Below the pieces are notes generated by a model that was given only the letters and a program-made list of their open reading frames with translations, was not told the origin of the DNA and made no database searches. From Chloroflexi bacterium HGW-Chloroflexi-1 (GTDB taxonomy: Bacteria > Chloroflexota > Anaerolineae > CG2-30-64-16), in contig PHCA01000001.1 of assembly GCA_002842085.1 (NCBI GenBank), positions 1,511 through 38,237 on the forward strand: a DNA stretch of 36,727 bases. The letters run 5' to 3'. A program made the position numbers and the translations under genes. Of this stretch, positions 25,507-34,672 are shown in pieces (the first letter of the stretch is position 1; each line of letters opens with the position of its first letter).

Positions 25507-25677
25507 CTACGCCGATCTCGTGATGTCTTCGATGGCCTTGCCTGCGAAGTAGCGGCGACGATGGTCGCTGAATCGCTCGCCGTCCTTGCGTTCAGTGGCA
25601 AACCCGTTTACTTTCCAATACTTGCACAGAAGACATCCGCCACGGCGATTCTTGGGTCGGTTGCGTTTGTGGTTCAT
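25507..25677 (-). CDS. 56-aa basic Cys protein MNHKRNRPKNRRGGCLLCKYWKVNGFATERKDGERFSDHRRRYFAGKAIEDITRSA
   Basis: Not in the supplied ORF list (<60 aa); ATG to TAG read on the minus strand; KRxRPKNRRxGCLLCK resembles a recurrent small-protein family. Confidence 0.6.
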   Translation of the reverse strand: MNHKRNRPKNRRGGCLLCKYWKVNGFATERKDGERFSDHRRRYFAGKAIEDITRSA

Positions 25678-25678
25678 C

Positions 25679-26806
25679 TCATTCCTCCGCCGTTATTGCG
25701 CCGATAAAGCGCCGATATTCCGCCGATAAACGGTAGCGCCGTGATTTGCGGGCCAGGTCGGCCACTTCTAGCCAGCCGGCGGCGACCCAATTCGCCAGCA
25801 GATCGCGTGCTGCCCGTGGAGAAAGCGCCAAGGCCCGCGCGATCTCAGCCGTGGTGAGCGATTCCTGGCGAGTGAACAGGCCCAACACCACACGCGCCCG
25901 CCGGTCGAATTGGCGCAGTTCCGGCAGCTCCGGCGCGCTCGGCCGATCTGCCCTGGCCTGTACTTCGGCGGCGATGTGGCGGAATGTCGCGGCCATACCG
26001 TGGACGAAATAAGCCAGCCAACCGGTGAGCTCCGCGTCCGCCCGTCCCTCGTAATAATTGTGGTGTGGATGGGTCTGCAAGGCCGCATAGTACGCCGCTA
26101 GATCGGCCGCGTAGACTTCCTCCAGGCTGTAAAAATGCCCCAAATCGTAGCCGTGCCGGTACAGGATCAAGGTCGCCAACGCGCGTGCCGTGCGACCGTT
26201 GCCATCGTAGAACGGGTGGACGGTGACGAACTGGTAATGGGTCAACCCTGCGATCACCGGGGCGGGCAGTTTCTCGCGTCCGGCGGTTGCGATCCAGGCG
26301 ACCAGGCTGGCCATCAACCGGGGCACGTCGGCGGCCTCCGGCGGCAGGTAGATGATGGCGCCGGTAGCCCCGTCACGGATGACGTTCTGTCCGTCGCGAT
26401 ATGGGCTGGGCCTGGCCCGCGCGCCGGTGAAGATCAGCGCGTGCAGGCGACAGATCAACTCCTCGGTCATCGGTGTCTGGCGGGCTGCCCACTCCTCGAC
26501 CTGGCCGAGCGCACGGTAATAGTTTTGCACCTCGCGCACGTCACGCTCGCGGCCGGGGAAGCGTCGCCCGTCCAACACCGCTTCTTGCGCCTCGGCCAAC
26601 GTCAGCCGGTTACCCTCGATCCGCGTGGAATAGTGGGTGGCGCGGATGCGCGCACCCTGGCGCAGCGCCGCGGCGATGCTCGGCGGCAGCACGGTCAGTT
26701 GCACCGCCTGCCGAGCCGCCTCGATCTCCATCAAGTCCCGTACGATCGCGGGGGTGAAGGTGTAGCGGAGGTTCATGACAAATTGGGTCATGGTTGCTGT
26801 GGGCAT
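25679..26806 (-). CDS. Fic family protein (class II-like, N-terminal STRIEGN)
   Basis: HPFYDGNGRTAR Fic motif; THYSTRIEGN inhibitory-type motif; C-terminal wHTH. Confidence 0.9.
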   Translation of the reverse strand: MPTATMTQFVMNLRYTFTPAIVRDLMEIEAARQAVQLTVLPPSIAAALRQGARIRATHYSTRIEGNRLTLAEAQEAVLDGRRFPGRERDVREVQNYYRALGQVEEWAARQTPMTEELICRLHALIFTGARARPSPYRDGQNVIRDGATGAIIYLPPEAADVPRLMASLVAWIATAGREKLPAPVIAGLTHYQFVTVHPFYDGNGRTARALATLILYRHGYDLGHFYSLEEVYAADLAAYYAALQTHPHHNYYEGRADAELTGWLAYFVHGMAATFRHIAAEVQARADRPSAPELPELRQFDRRARVVLGLFTRQESLTTAEIARALALSPRAARDLLANWVAAGWLEVADLARKSRRYRLSAEYRRFIGAITAEE

Positions 26807-26812
26807 GACCAC
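26785..26812. repeat. 28-bp direct repeat copy B (fic 5' end)
   Basis: Identical to 25438-25465. Confidence 0.95.
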
Positions 26813-26831
26813 CTCGATTTCGGGTAAGTTT

Positions 26832-27287
26832 TCATGGAGTGGTCAGGTATTCGTCGGGGGTAAGCACTTTGATCACGGTGCGCCCCTCGAAGTGCCTCTT
26901 GTTCCAGGTGAGAATCGCCTCTGCCCCATAGTCTTCTGCGGTAAGGAGAAGCACGGCATCCTCCCAGGTCATCTTGCGTTCATATATCCCCAACACCCGA
27001 TAACTGAAGCGAGCAAACCAACTCATGGCGAGCATGATATCAATCCCCTTCGGCTCCAGCACCTTTACGCCGTACACCTCGTCGAAGTTGTAGCTCCAAC
27101 GTCTTAGCTCCGCTGGGGACATACGGAAAGACGCAATGCCACACAACTCAAATAGAGAGAAGGCCGAGAAGCCCGCGTCTATGCGCGGCAAACAGTCGAT
27201 CAGAGCTTGGTTGGTGGGATAGCGAACGTCGCGCTGGAAGAACCGGTCGATCACGAAGATGTCAGTATCCAGTAAGACCATACTCAT
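26832..27287 (-). CDS. PIN domain (VapC-like) toxin
   Basis: VLLDTDIFVIDRFF...TWEDAVLLLTAEDYGAEAILTWNKRHFEG. Confidence 0.75.
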   Translation of the reverse strand: MSMVLLDTDIFVIDRFFQRDVRYPTNQALIDCLPRIDAGFSAFSLFELCGIASFRMSPAELRRWSYNFDEVYGVKVLEPKGIDIMLAMSWFARFSYRVLGIYERKMTWEDAVLLLTAEDYGAEAILTWNKRHFEGRTVIKVLTPDEYLTTP

Positions 27288-27579
27288 CTCCTCGCATGGC
27301 GCGTTCGAATTCCTCGACAGAGCGATAAGGCATGTTTTCGGCGATGATGGACGACAGCCTGTCGAAATCGGCTCGCCTCGCCTCTGCCGTCATGTAGCGG
27401 AGATCGGGCATCTCCCTGGCGATCTCCTGCTTGACCTGTTGCCAGACGCCCCGTCCCTGGACTATCTCAGCGCGTTCAGGGAACAGGATCAAGACCTCGG
27501 CCCCCTCTCGACTCGGCGCTTCTTCCAATGGTTTGACGACTCCTCCTAGATACTCGCCTCTGACAACTGCCCACGCCAT
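27262..27579 (-). CDS. putative antitoxin of the PIN module
   Basis: VVRGEYLGGVVKPLEEAPSREGAEVLILFPE, AF2212/DUF104-like; overlaps the PIN ORF. Confidence 0.6.
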   Translation of the reverse strand: MAWAVVRGEYLGGVVKPLEEAPSREGAEVLILFPERAEIVQGRGVWQQVKQEIAREMPDLRYMTAEARRADFDRLSSIIAENMPYRSVEEFERAMRGDEYGLTGY

Positions 27580-27618
27580 GTCACACCTCCTCAGGTGAAT
27601 CCTGCGGTCTGCTGAGTC

Positions 27619-28017
27619 TTATTTCAACAACCCTAAGCCACCACTTCGCAATCGTCGAACGGCTTCCTTCGTCGTGTTCAGCCCCAATGTGACGCACTTG
27701 AGCCGGGTGGCGGCCATCTCGCGCCCCATCAAGTCCAGGATTGCCTCGGCCGACGTGGCCTCTACGTCAGCCACCGTCTTGCCGGTGAACATCTCGGTCA
27801 CAATGGATGCCCCCGCCTGGCTGATGGTGCACCCTTCGCCCTCGAACGAAATGTCAGAGATGCGGCCGTCGCCGTCGGCCTTCAGGTAAACCGTCACCAC
27901 GTCACCGCAGCCTGGGTTGACGCCCGTGGCGGTCGCCGCGGCATCCGCCAGCGCGCCGTAATGCCGCGGGTTTTCGTAATGGTCCAGGATGAAGTCAATT
28001 TGGGCTTGGCGATCCAT
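27619..28017 (-). CDS. sufU: SufU-like protein, second paralog
   Basis: DRQAQIDFILDHYENPRHYGALADAAATATGVNPGCGDVVTVYLK...GEGCTISQAGAS...RLKCVTL. Confidence 0.85.
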   Translation of the reverse strand: MDRQAQIDFILDHYENPRHYGALADAAATATGVNPGCGDVVTVYLKADGDGRISDISFEGEGCTISQAGASIVTEMFTGKTVADVEATSAEAILDLMGREMAATRLKCVTLGLNTTKEAVRRLRSGGLGLLK

Positions 28018-28028
28018 GGCAGCAGTAT

Positions 28029-28245
28029 ATCGGTAAATTGGTAGATTGGTAAATTGGGAACGGGTAGATTGGTAAATTGGGGAGCGATAGATTGGGGAGT
28101 GGTAGATTGGTAGCTTGGGGAGCGATAGACTAGCAAGCTGGGAATTGAAACTCGGCGCCCAACGACCGACCCGTTTATCCACCAATCCACCAATCTACCA
28201 ATCCACCAATCCACCAATCTACCAATCTACCAATCTACCAATCTA
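28029..28245. repeat. convergent octanucleotide arrays between sufD and sufU
   Basis: ggtaaattggtagattgg... then ccaatctaccaatccaccaatccacc... Confidence 0.85.
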
Positions 28246-29568
28246 CAACCCCACCTTCCGCGCGATCTCCGTCTCCAACTTGCTCCGCACCCCTTCCACC
28301 GGGATCCGATCGATCACTTCCTCCAGGAAGCCCTGCACGATCATGCGTTCGGCGTTGCCGCGGTCAATGCCGCGGGCCATCAGGTAGAAGATGTATTCTT
28401 CGGGAATCTGCCCCGCGGTGGCGCCGTGCGTGCAGCGCACATCGTCCGCCTCGATCTCCAGGCCGGGGATGCTGTCGGCGCGGGCCATCTTGCTCAACAT
28501 CAGGTTGCGATTGGCCTGGTAGGCGTTGGTCTTCTGCGCCTGCGGATAGACCTTGACGTAGCCCTGGTAGACCGACCGCGCCCGATCCTTGAGCGCGCCC
28601 TTGAAGAGCAGGTCGCTGGTGGCGTGCGGCGACTTGTGCAACTGGTTCGTGTGGTGATCGAGATGCTGCCGGCCGCCGGGAACGTAAAGCCCCAGCAGCT
28701 CGCCGTGGCTGCCCGGGCCGTTCAGCTCCATGTTGATCCAGTTCTTGCTCAACCGGCTGCCCCACGAGCCGATGAAGTAGCGCAGCAGGCTGTCGCGGGT
28801 GAGCAGCATCCGCTGCGTGCTGAAGTTCCATGCCGTATCGGCCAGGTTTTGCAGATGCAGATAGTGCACCTGGCTGTTGACGCCGGGCAACAACTCGACG
28901 ACGCTGTTGGTCATCCCGCCGGCCGCGCCCACGAAGTCCTCCACCAGCGTCACCGCCGCGCCCTCTTCGGTCACGACCAGCGTGTGGTGCATCCCCGCCA
29001 GCTTGCCCGCGCTCTGGCTGATGACGGCCTGGAGCGGCTTGTCAATGGTCACGTTGCGGGGTACATAAACAAATGTGCCGCTGTTCCAGAGCGCATAGTG
29101 CAGCGCGCTGAACTTGTTCTCGTCGGTGGCGACCGCGGTGTTGAAATGCCGCTGCACCAACTCCGGATACGCGCGACAGGCGGTGTCCAGGTCGGTGAAG
29201 ATCACGCCGCGGGCGGCCAGGGCCGGGTCCAGACTGTACCGGGCCGCCGCCCCATCCACGATCGCCAGTTCACCGACGCTCTCGACCTCGGATAAGCTCT
29301 TCTCGACCTCGGCCGGCAGCGTTGCCGGATCACCTGGAGTCGAGGCTTTAGCCGGTTGGCCGCCTGATGGCTCTACTCCAGTTCCTCCGGCGAAAGGCCG
29401 GTAATCCTCCAGCCTGAAGCCGGTGAGCCGCGTTCGGCGCCACGTCTCCTCGTTGCCCGTGGGCCAGGGCATCTCCTCGAAGAATCGCCACGCCTTCTGC
29501 CGCAAATCCAGCATCCAGGTCGGCTCGACGGGGGAGGCGGCGGGGATGGGGAATGTGTGTGTTGTCAT
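28243..29568 (-). CDS. sufD: SufD Fe-S cluster assembly protein
   Basis: MTTHTFPIPAASP...GTFVYVPRNVTIDKPLQAVI...MELNGPGSHGELLGLYVPGGRQHLDHHTNQLHKSPHATSDLLFKG. Confidence 0.9.
   Translation of the reverse strand: MTTHTFPIPAASPVEPTWMLDLRQKAWRFFEEMPWPTGNEETWRRTRLTGFRLEDYRPFAGGTGVEPSGGQPAKASTPGDPATLPAEVEKSLSEVESVGELAIVDGAAARYSLDPALAARGVIFTDLDTACRAYPELVQRHFNTAVATDENKFSALHYALWNSGTFVYVPRNVTIDKPLQAVISQSAGKLAGMHHTLVVTEEGAAVTLVEDFVGAAGGMTNSVVELLPGVNSQVHYLHLQNLADTAWNFSTQRMLLTRDSLLRYFIGSWGSRLSKNWINMELNGPGSHGELLGLYVPGGRQHLDHHTNQLHKSPHATSDLLFKGALKDRARSVYQGYVKVYPQAQKTNAYQANRNLMLSKMARADSIPGLEIEADDVRCTHGATAGQIPEEYIFYLMARGIDRGNAERMIVQGFLEEVIDRIPVEGVRSKLETEIARKVGL
29334..29381. repeat. palindromic element inside the sufD coding sequence
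   Basis: ctggagtcgaggctttagccgg...gatggctctactccag; shares exact tcgaggctttagccgg with 33241-33256. Confidence 0.6.
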
Positions 29569-29591
29569 AGTTGTTTCCGTCGATGGGGAGG

Positions 29592-29719
29592 CGGGTAGAT
29601 TGGTACATTGGTAAACTGGTAAATCGGTAAATTGGTAAACTGGTAAATTGGTAAACTGGGCTTGTACTGATGCGAAGCCAGAACCCAATCTACCAACCTA
29701 CCAATCTACCAATCTACCA
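29592..29719. repeat. convergent octanucleotide arrays between sufB and sufD
   Basis: ggtaaactggtaaatcggtaaattgg... then ccaatctaccaacctaccaatctaccaatctacc. Confidence 0.85.
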
Positions 29720-32221
29720 TCACCCCACCGTCCCTTCCATCTGCAACTGAATCAGTCGATTCAACTCCACCGCGTACTCCATCGGCAGTTCCTTGACCAT
29801 CGGCTCGATGAAACCGGAGACGATCATGGCGCTGGCTGCGTCCTCCGCCAGGCCGCGGCTCTGGAGATAGAAGAGCTGCTCTTCGCCGATCTTGCTGACC
29901 GACGCCTCGTGGCCGACGGTGATATCGTCCTCGTCGATCTCGATGTACGGGTAGGTGTCGGAGCGGCTGCGCTCGTCCAACAGCAGCGCGTCGCAGACCA
30001 CGTTCGACCTGGCGCCGTGGCTGCCCTTGCTGACTTTCAGCAGGCCGCGATAGCTGGCGCGGCCGCCGCCCTTGCTGATGGACTTCGAGATGAGCTGGCT
30101 GCTCGTGTTCGGCGCGGCGTGCACCAGCTTGCCGCCGGTGTCCAGGTGTTGACCGGGGCCGGCAAACGCCATCGAGAGGATCTGGCCGTGCGCACCCTCG
30201 CCCAGCATGTAGACCGACGGATACTTCATGGTGGTCTTCGACCCCATGTTGGCATCAACCCATTCCATTGTCCCATTTTCATACACCAGCGATCTTTGTG
30301 TCACCAGGTTGTAGACGTTGGTAGACCAGTTCTGAATCGTTGTGTAGCGGCAACGGGCGTTCTTGCGGACGATGATCTCGATGACGCCGCTATGCAGTGA
30401 ATCTGTCGAATATATTGGTGCTGTGCAACCTTCTACGTAGTGCACACTCGCGCCTTCGTCCACGATGATCAGCGTGCGCTCGAACTGCCCCATGCTCTGC
30501 GCGTTGATGCGGAAATAGGCCTGGAGCGGGATGTCGAGATGTACCCCTTTCGGCACGTAGACGAACGACCCGCCCGACCAGCACGCGGTGTTCAGCGCCG
30601 CGAAGCGCGCAGGCCGCTGTCGCTGTCCACGAAGATGACGCCTTGCTTTTCCCACTCTTGCTTAAGGGAATGGTATACAGCTTCGGAGTTGTGAACGATC
30701 AACCCTTCAGCGACGAAATTGTGCGGGCCATCCACTTCGATGTCATAGACCGGCTCGATGCCCGCCGGAATGATGCTCTTGATGCGGGCAAAGCCCACGA
30801 ACTCGTTCGTGTGGTGTCGGAAGGTGGTGCCCTTGCTACTCGAATAGTCGTGGCGAAAACGTCGCTTACCCAGGCGTTCTGTTCGCTGTGGGGAGCGGCA
30901 GCCCAGGCGTTCGAATTCTCCGCTCAACTGCATTCGGTAGCCATCGACATAGCGTTCCTCGTCGTAAGGATGCTTGGACGCGAAGTGGTGGATAGCTGAT
31001 GTGGGGATGCCACACGACAGAGCCAACGCTTGGACTTGCTGCAGAAGCTCGTTGTTGCCGCTGGTGATGACTACGTCATGGCTTGTTGGGTGATCGCGCA
31101 CGTAGCCATCGGCATCCACATACCCGCCCAGGAACGCCAGCCGTTCGCTTTCTGGCAAGGTATGTACCCATTGCGGAATCCGTTTCGTCAGCGCACGACC
31201 GGCAAGACCGTTGACTTCCGGATAGCGCGCCAGGATCGTCGAGTACACCGTCATGCGATTGGGATCGCCATTGGTCGCCGTGATATCAAATACTGACTGG
31301 GTGACGTTCTTGAATTCTGTCCGCAGTGGCGCGTCCGTCTCAGGAATGGCGAACTCCACACGCGCCTTATCGGCGCCTTTGTGGTAATGAATGAAGCCAT
31401 CGCCCACGTAGAGGCCCAACCACCACATCAGATCGGTGGAGGTAGTGGTTGGAAGCGAGACACGATTGTAGCTGCCGGTGATGTCCGGATCGTATTTGAC
31501 GCCCGTCTGATTGCTTCCGACGACTTTGGTTTTGACGTTGGGCATGGTAAGGGTGTACGGCTGTCCTGCATCTGGAAGCTTCTTCGCAACGGCCACCAGG
31601 TCGCCGGGCTTCAGATCACGCAAATACTTCCACTCGCGTGTAAAGCGCCCGCGCTGCTTACCTTCCTCGCGGCGATAGGAAAGGGTCAAAAAGGGGTGGT
31701 TCGATGTGGCGCGAATCGTCTTCGTATGAACTCGCAACTCGAACACCTCGCGCTCACCCTTATCCATCTTGGCCTTGACAGGGGCTGAGATTAGCCGGTT
31801 TTGCGCTTCGTCAAAGGCAAATACGATGTCACCAGGCTCGATCTCGCGAATCGGCGTCAGGCCGCGGGCCGTGGCAACGCGTGTAGTGCCGCTCAAACAC
31901 TCATACTGCGCGCCCGCGCCGGCGAGAAACTTGCGCTCCGCCTCGGGGATGCCGAGCCTGTCGAACGTCTCCTTGATGTCGGCCGGCACGTCATCCCAGC
32001 TCCCAGGTCGGGATCGGCCTGGAGAAGAAGATGTCCAGCGCGGCGTGGCGGTATTTCCGCATCCACTCCGGTTCGCGCTTCATGGCGCTGATCTGGTCCA
32101 CGATGTCGTGGTCCAGTCCCTTGCGCGCCTTGAAAACGTATTTTTCCGGCTGGCTGAACCCGTATTTGTACTCGTCCTTGAGGTCGGCAAGGACCGCGCG
32201 GTCGGTGCTCGTTGCAGACAT
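29720..32221 (-). pseudogene. sufB: SufB, split by an intein and by two exon deletions/frameshifts
   Basis: N-exon MSATSTDRAVLADLKDEYKYGF...SRPIPTW; middle [55 protein letters not shown]-exon [34 protein letters not shown]...LEMEG-type end. Confidence 0.85.
30688..31899 (-). other. 404-aa intein with LAGLIDADG homing endonuclease inserted in SufB
   Basis: Cys1 [22 protein letters not shown] block [11 protein letters not shown] and [33 protein letters not shown]. Confidence 0.95.
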
Positions 32222-32235
32222 GGTTGTTGCTCCCT

Positions 32236-32345
32236 TGAACGGGTATTGGGTATTAGATATTGGATATTGAAACCTGGTCAGCAGTGCGCCGCCACCAATA
32301 CCCAATACCTGATACCCAATACCTGATACCCGATCCCCAATCCCT
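32236..32345. repeat. heptanucleotide arrays GGGTATT / CCAATAC in the sufC-sufB gap
   Basis: gggtattgggtatta... and ccaatacccaatacctgatacccaatacctgatacc. Confidence 0.85.
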
Positions 32346-33159
32346 ACACCGGTTCCCCAAACTCCTGGCGAATCCAATCGTACCCCTTGGCTTCCAGTTC
32401 CAACGTCAGTTCCGGTCCGCCGGAAAGCACCACGCGGCCGTCGAAGAAGACGTGCACGAAATCCGGCTTGATGTAGTTCAGCAAGCGCTGGTAATGGGTA
32501 ATCAGTAGCGTGCCCATCTGCGGGCCGACCAGGCTGTTGATCCCTTCGGCGACCACGCGCAGCGCGTCGATGTCCAGGCCCGAATCGGTCTCGTCCAGAA
32601 TGGCGATCTTGGGTTCGAGCATGGCCATCTGCAGGATCTCCGCGCGCTTCTTCTCGCCGCCCGAGAATCCATCGTTCAGGTACCGGCGGGCGAAAGCCGC
32701 GTCGATGTGCAGCGCCTCCATCTTGTCGCTCAGCTCGTTGCGGAACTCGCGCATCGGCATCAGCTCGGAGCCGATCGGCCTGGCGCTGTCGCCCTCGGCG
32801 ACGGCCTGTTTGGCCTTGTCGGTGTAGCCACGCACCGCGCTGACCGCCTGGCGCAGGAAGTTGGCCATGCTCACGCCGGGGATGGTGGTGGGGTACTGGA
32901 AGGCCAGGAACAGGCCGGCCCTGGCCCGCTCGTGCGGCTCAATCCCCAGGATGCTTCGGCCATCGAGCAGGATGTCACCGTCCGTCACCTGGTAGTGCGG
33001 GTGGCCGGCGATGGTGTAGGCCAGCGTGCTCTTGCCAGAGCCGTTCGGTCCCATCAACGCGTGTACCTCGCCCTGGCGGATCGTCAGGTTGACACCCCGC
33101 AGGATCGGCTTGCCTTCGACGTCGACGTGCAGGTCTTTGATAACAAGTTCAGCAGGCAT
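32344..33159 (-). CDS. sufC: SufC ATPase
   Basis: [24 protein letters not shown] (Walker A), [30 protein letters not shown]; ccaggagatactttccATG. Confidence 0.95.
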   Translation of the reverse strand: MPAELVIKDLHVDVEGKPILRGVNLTIRQGEVHALMGPNGSGKSTLAYTIAGHPHYQVTDGDILLDGRSILGIEPHERARAGLFLAFQYPTTIPGVSMANFLRQAVSAVRGYTDKAKQAVAEGDSARPIGSELMPMREFRNELSDKMEALHIDAAFARRYLNDGFSGGEKKRAEILQMAMLEPKIAILDETDSGLDIDALRVVAEGINSLVGPQMGTLLITHYQRLLNYIKPDFVHVFFDGRVVLSGGPELTLELEAKGYDWIRQEFGEPV

Positions 33160-33206
33160 GGAAAGTATCTCCTGGCAGTAGAGTGTCCTCTGTAATGAGT
33201 AATGAG

Positions 33207-33323
33207 TATACTGAACGGAAATCAAACGAGTGCATTGGAATCGAGGCTTTAGCCGGCTTTTGCGCTTGATTTCCGCCTAAAGGCTCGACTCCGTTTGCAC
33301 TGCATCCATTTCCGTTCAGTATA
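33207..33323. mobile_element. 117-bp palindromic MITE-like element with perfect 16-bp TIRs
   Basis: tatactgaacggaaat ... atttccgttcagtata; internal complementary gtgca...tcgaggctttag / ctaaaggctcgactcc...tgcac. Confidence 0.75.
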
Positions 33324-33363
33324 ACCAGTAACCAACAACTCGTTACTCATCACTCGTTACTCA

Positions 33364-33966
33364 TTACTCGTTACTCATCACTGGTTCGATTCTGAACTGG
33401 CACCCATGATGCCCATCCAACGTACACGCCACCAACTCCACCGGCTGCTGCATCACCTGGGCGATCATATCTTGCTCCATGTCGCAGATCGCCCGATGCT
33501 CACGGGCCAGCTCGTAGTAGGGGCAGGTGTATTCATGGACCAGGATACCGCCCGGTCCCACGTGCACCTCGGCCAGGATGCCCCTGGCGTTGAGCAGCTC
33601 GGTGAGCTTGACCGCCCGGTCTTCGAGCGTGGAGTTGGCGATCTGCCGTCGGTACTGCTCGGCCAGCCGCTGTCCCATGCGCCCCAGCAGCGATCGGACC
33701 TTCTGCGGCCCTTCGCTGACCAGGATCTCGCGCAACAGGCTGTTGGTGAATTCATCGTAGTGTTTTGGGGACAGCGCGCGGCCCTCCGCCGTCAGCGAGT
33801 AGACGTGCCGGGGCCGCCCGCGGCCGGTGCGCTGTACCTCCTGGTCAACGTAGCCGTCGGCCATCAAACCCGTAAGCTGCTGGCGCACCGCGGTCGCAGT
33901 GACGCTCATCGCGATCTCCAGCTCCTTGATCGTCGCGATCATATCAGAGATCGGGACTTTAGTCAA
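33364..33966 (-). CDS. sufR: SufR-like winged-helix regulator with C-terminal Fe-S-type Cys motif
   Basis: SVTATAVRQQLTGLMADGYVDQEVQRTGRGRPRHVYSLT; YTCPYYELAREHRAICDMEQDMI...CTLDGHHGCQF. Confidence 0.8.
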   Translation of the reverse strand: MTKVPISDMIATIKELEIAMSVTATAVRQQLTGLMADGYVDQEVQRTGRGRPRHVYSLTAEGRALSPKHYDEFTNSLLREILVSEGPQKVRSLLGRMGQRLAEQYRRQIANSTLEDRAVKLTELLNARGILAEVHVGPGGILVHEYTCPYYELAREHRAICDMEQDMIAQVMQQPVELVACTLDGHHGCQFRIEPVMSNE

Positions 33967-34087
33967 ATTCTTATGTGTAAATTAGCAGAAATCCAGCAGC
34001 CGGACAGTGCAAACAGGCCAAAGGATCAATAGGAGACTTCTGCGATCAGGGGAGACCTCGGGGTTGGCTCGGATCGCCTGCGTTTGC

Positions 34088-34309
34088 TCACAGCAAAGCG
34101 ACGAACTCCGCCACGGAAAGCCCGGCCTTCCGAATCTGATCTCTCAACAGGCCAGGCCCGAGCGCCTCGTGCAGAGGGAAGGAAAGCGTATAGATGGTGC
34201 CCGGTCTGACCGGAACGACATGGCTCCCGCACTGGCGCGCTACATTCCAGCCTGCGCGCTGGAACACGCGCACCGCCTCTTCGCCGGAGATGCGCGGCAG
34301 TTTAGGCAT
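34088..34309 (-). CDS. hicA: HicA family toxin
   Basis: MPKLPRISGEEAVRVFQRAGWNVARQCGSHVV. Confidence 0.85.
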   Translation of the reverse strand: MPKLPRISGEEAVRVFQRAGWNVARQCGSHVVPVRPGTIYTLSFPLHEALGPGLLRDQIRKAGLSVAEFVALL

Positions 34310-34523
34310 ACACCGGAACCTCAATCTCCCGAGTTGCGATCGTGAGTGGTAGCCCCTGCTCCTGACGCACCTCCAGGCAGAGCTGAATCGCCTCTTGGAT
34401 ATTCGTGAGCGCCGCCGTCTCGGTTTCGCCCTGGCTCATGCAGCCGGGGATCACCGGGCACTCAACGACGTACCAGCCTTCTTCGTCTTGGTACATGGTT
34501 ACGGGAAGTCTCATGGTTTTCAT
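34302..34523 (-). CDS. hicB: HicB family antitoxin
   Basis: YQDEEGWYVVECPVIPGCMSQGETETAALTNIQEAIQLCLE. Confidence 0.85.
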   Translation of the reverse strand: MKTMRLPVTMYQDEEGWYVVECPVIPGCMSQGETETAALTNIQEAIQLCLEVRQEQGLPLTIATREIEVPVYA

Positions 34524-34672
34524 CGGCTCGCCTCGCTTAGGATGTATCGAATCACACCCATGATAACGCCAGGCGCCAGGTTTGTCAATCAAACCACCCA
34601 AGATGGAGATCGGGCCCGGCCGCGGTTCGACAACCGGCGAACTCTGTCGTAGAATAGCCTGCGGAGGTGCGC

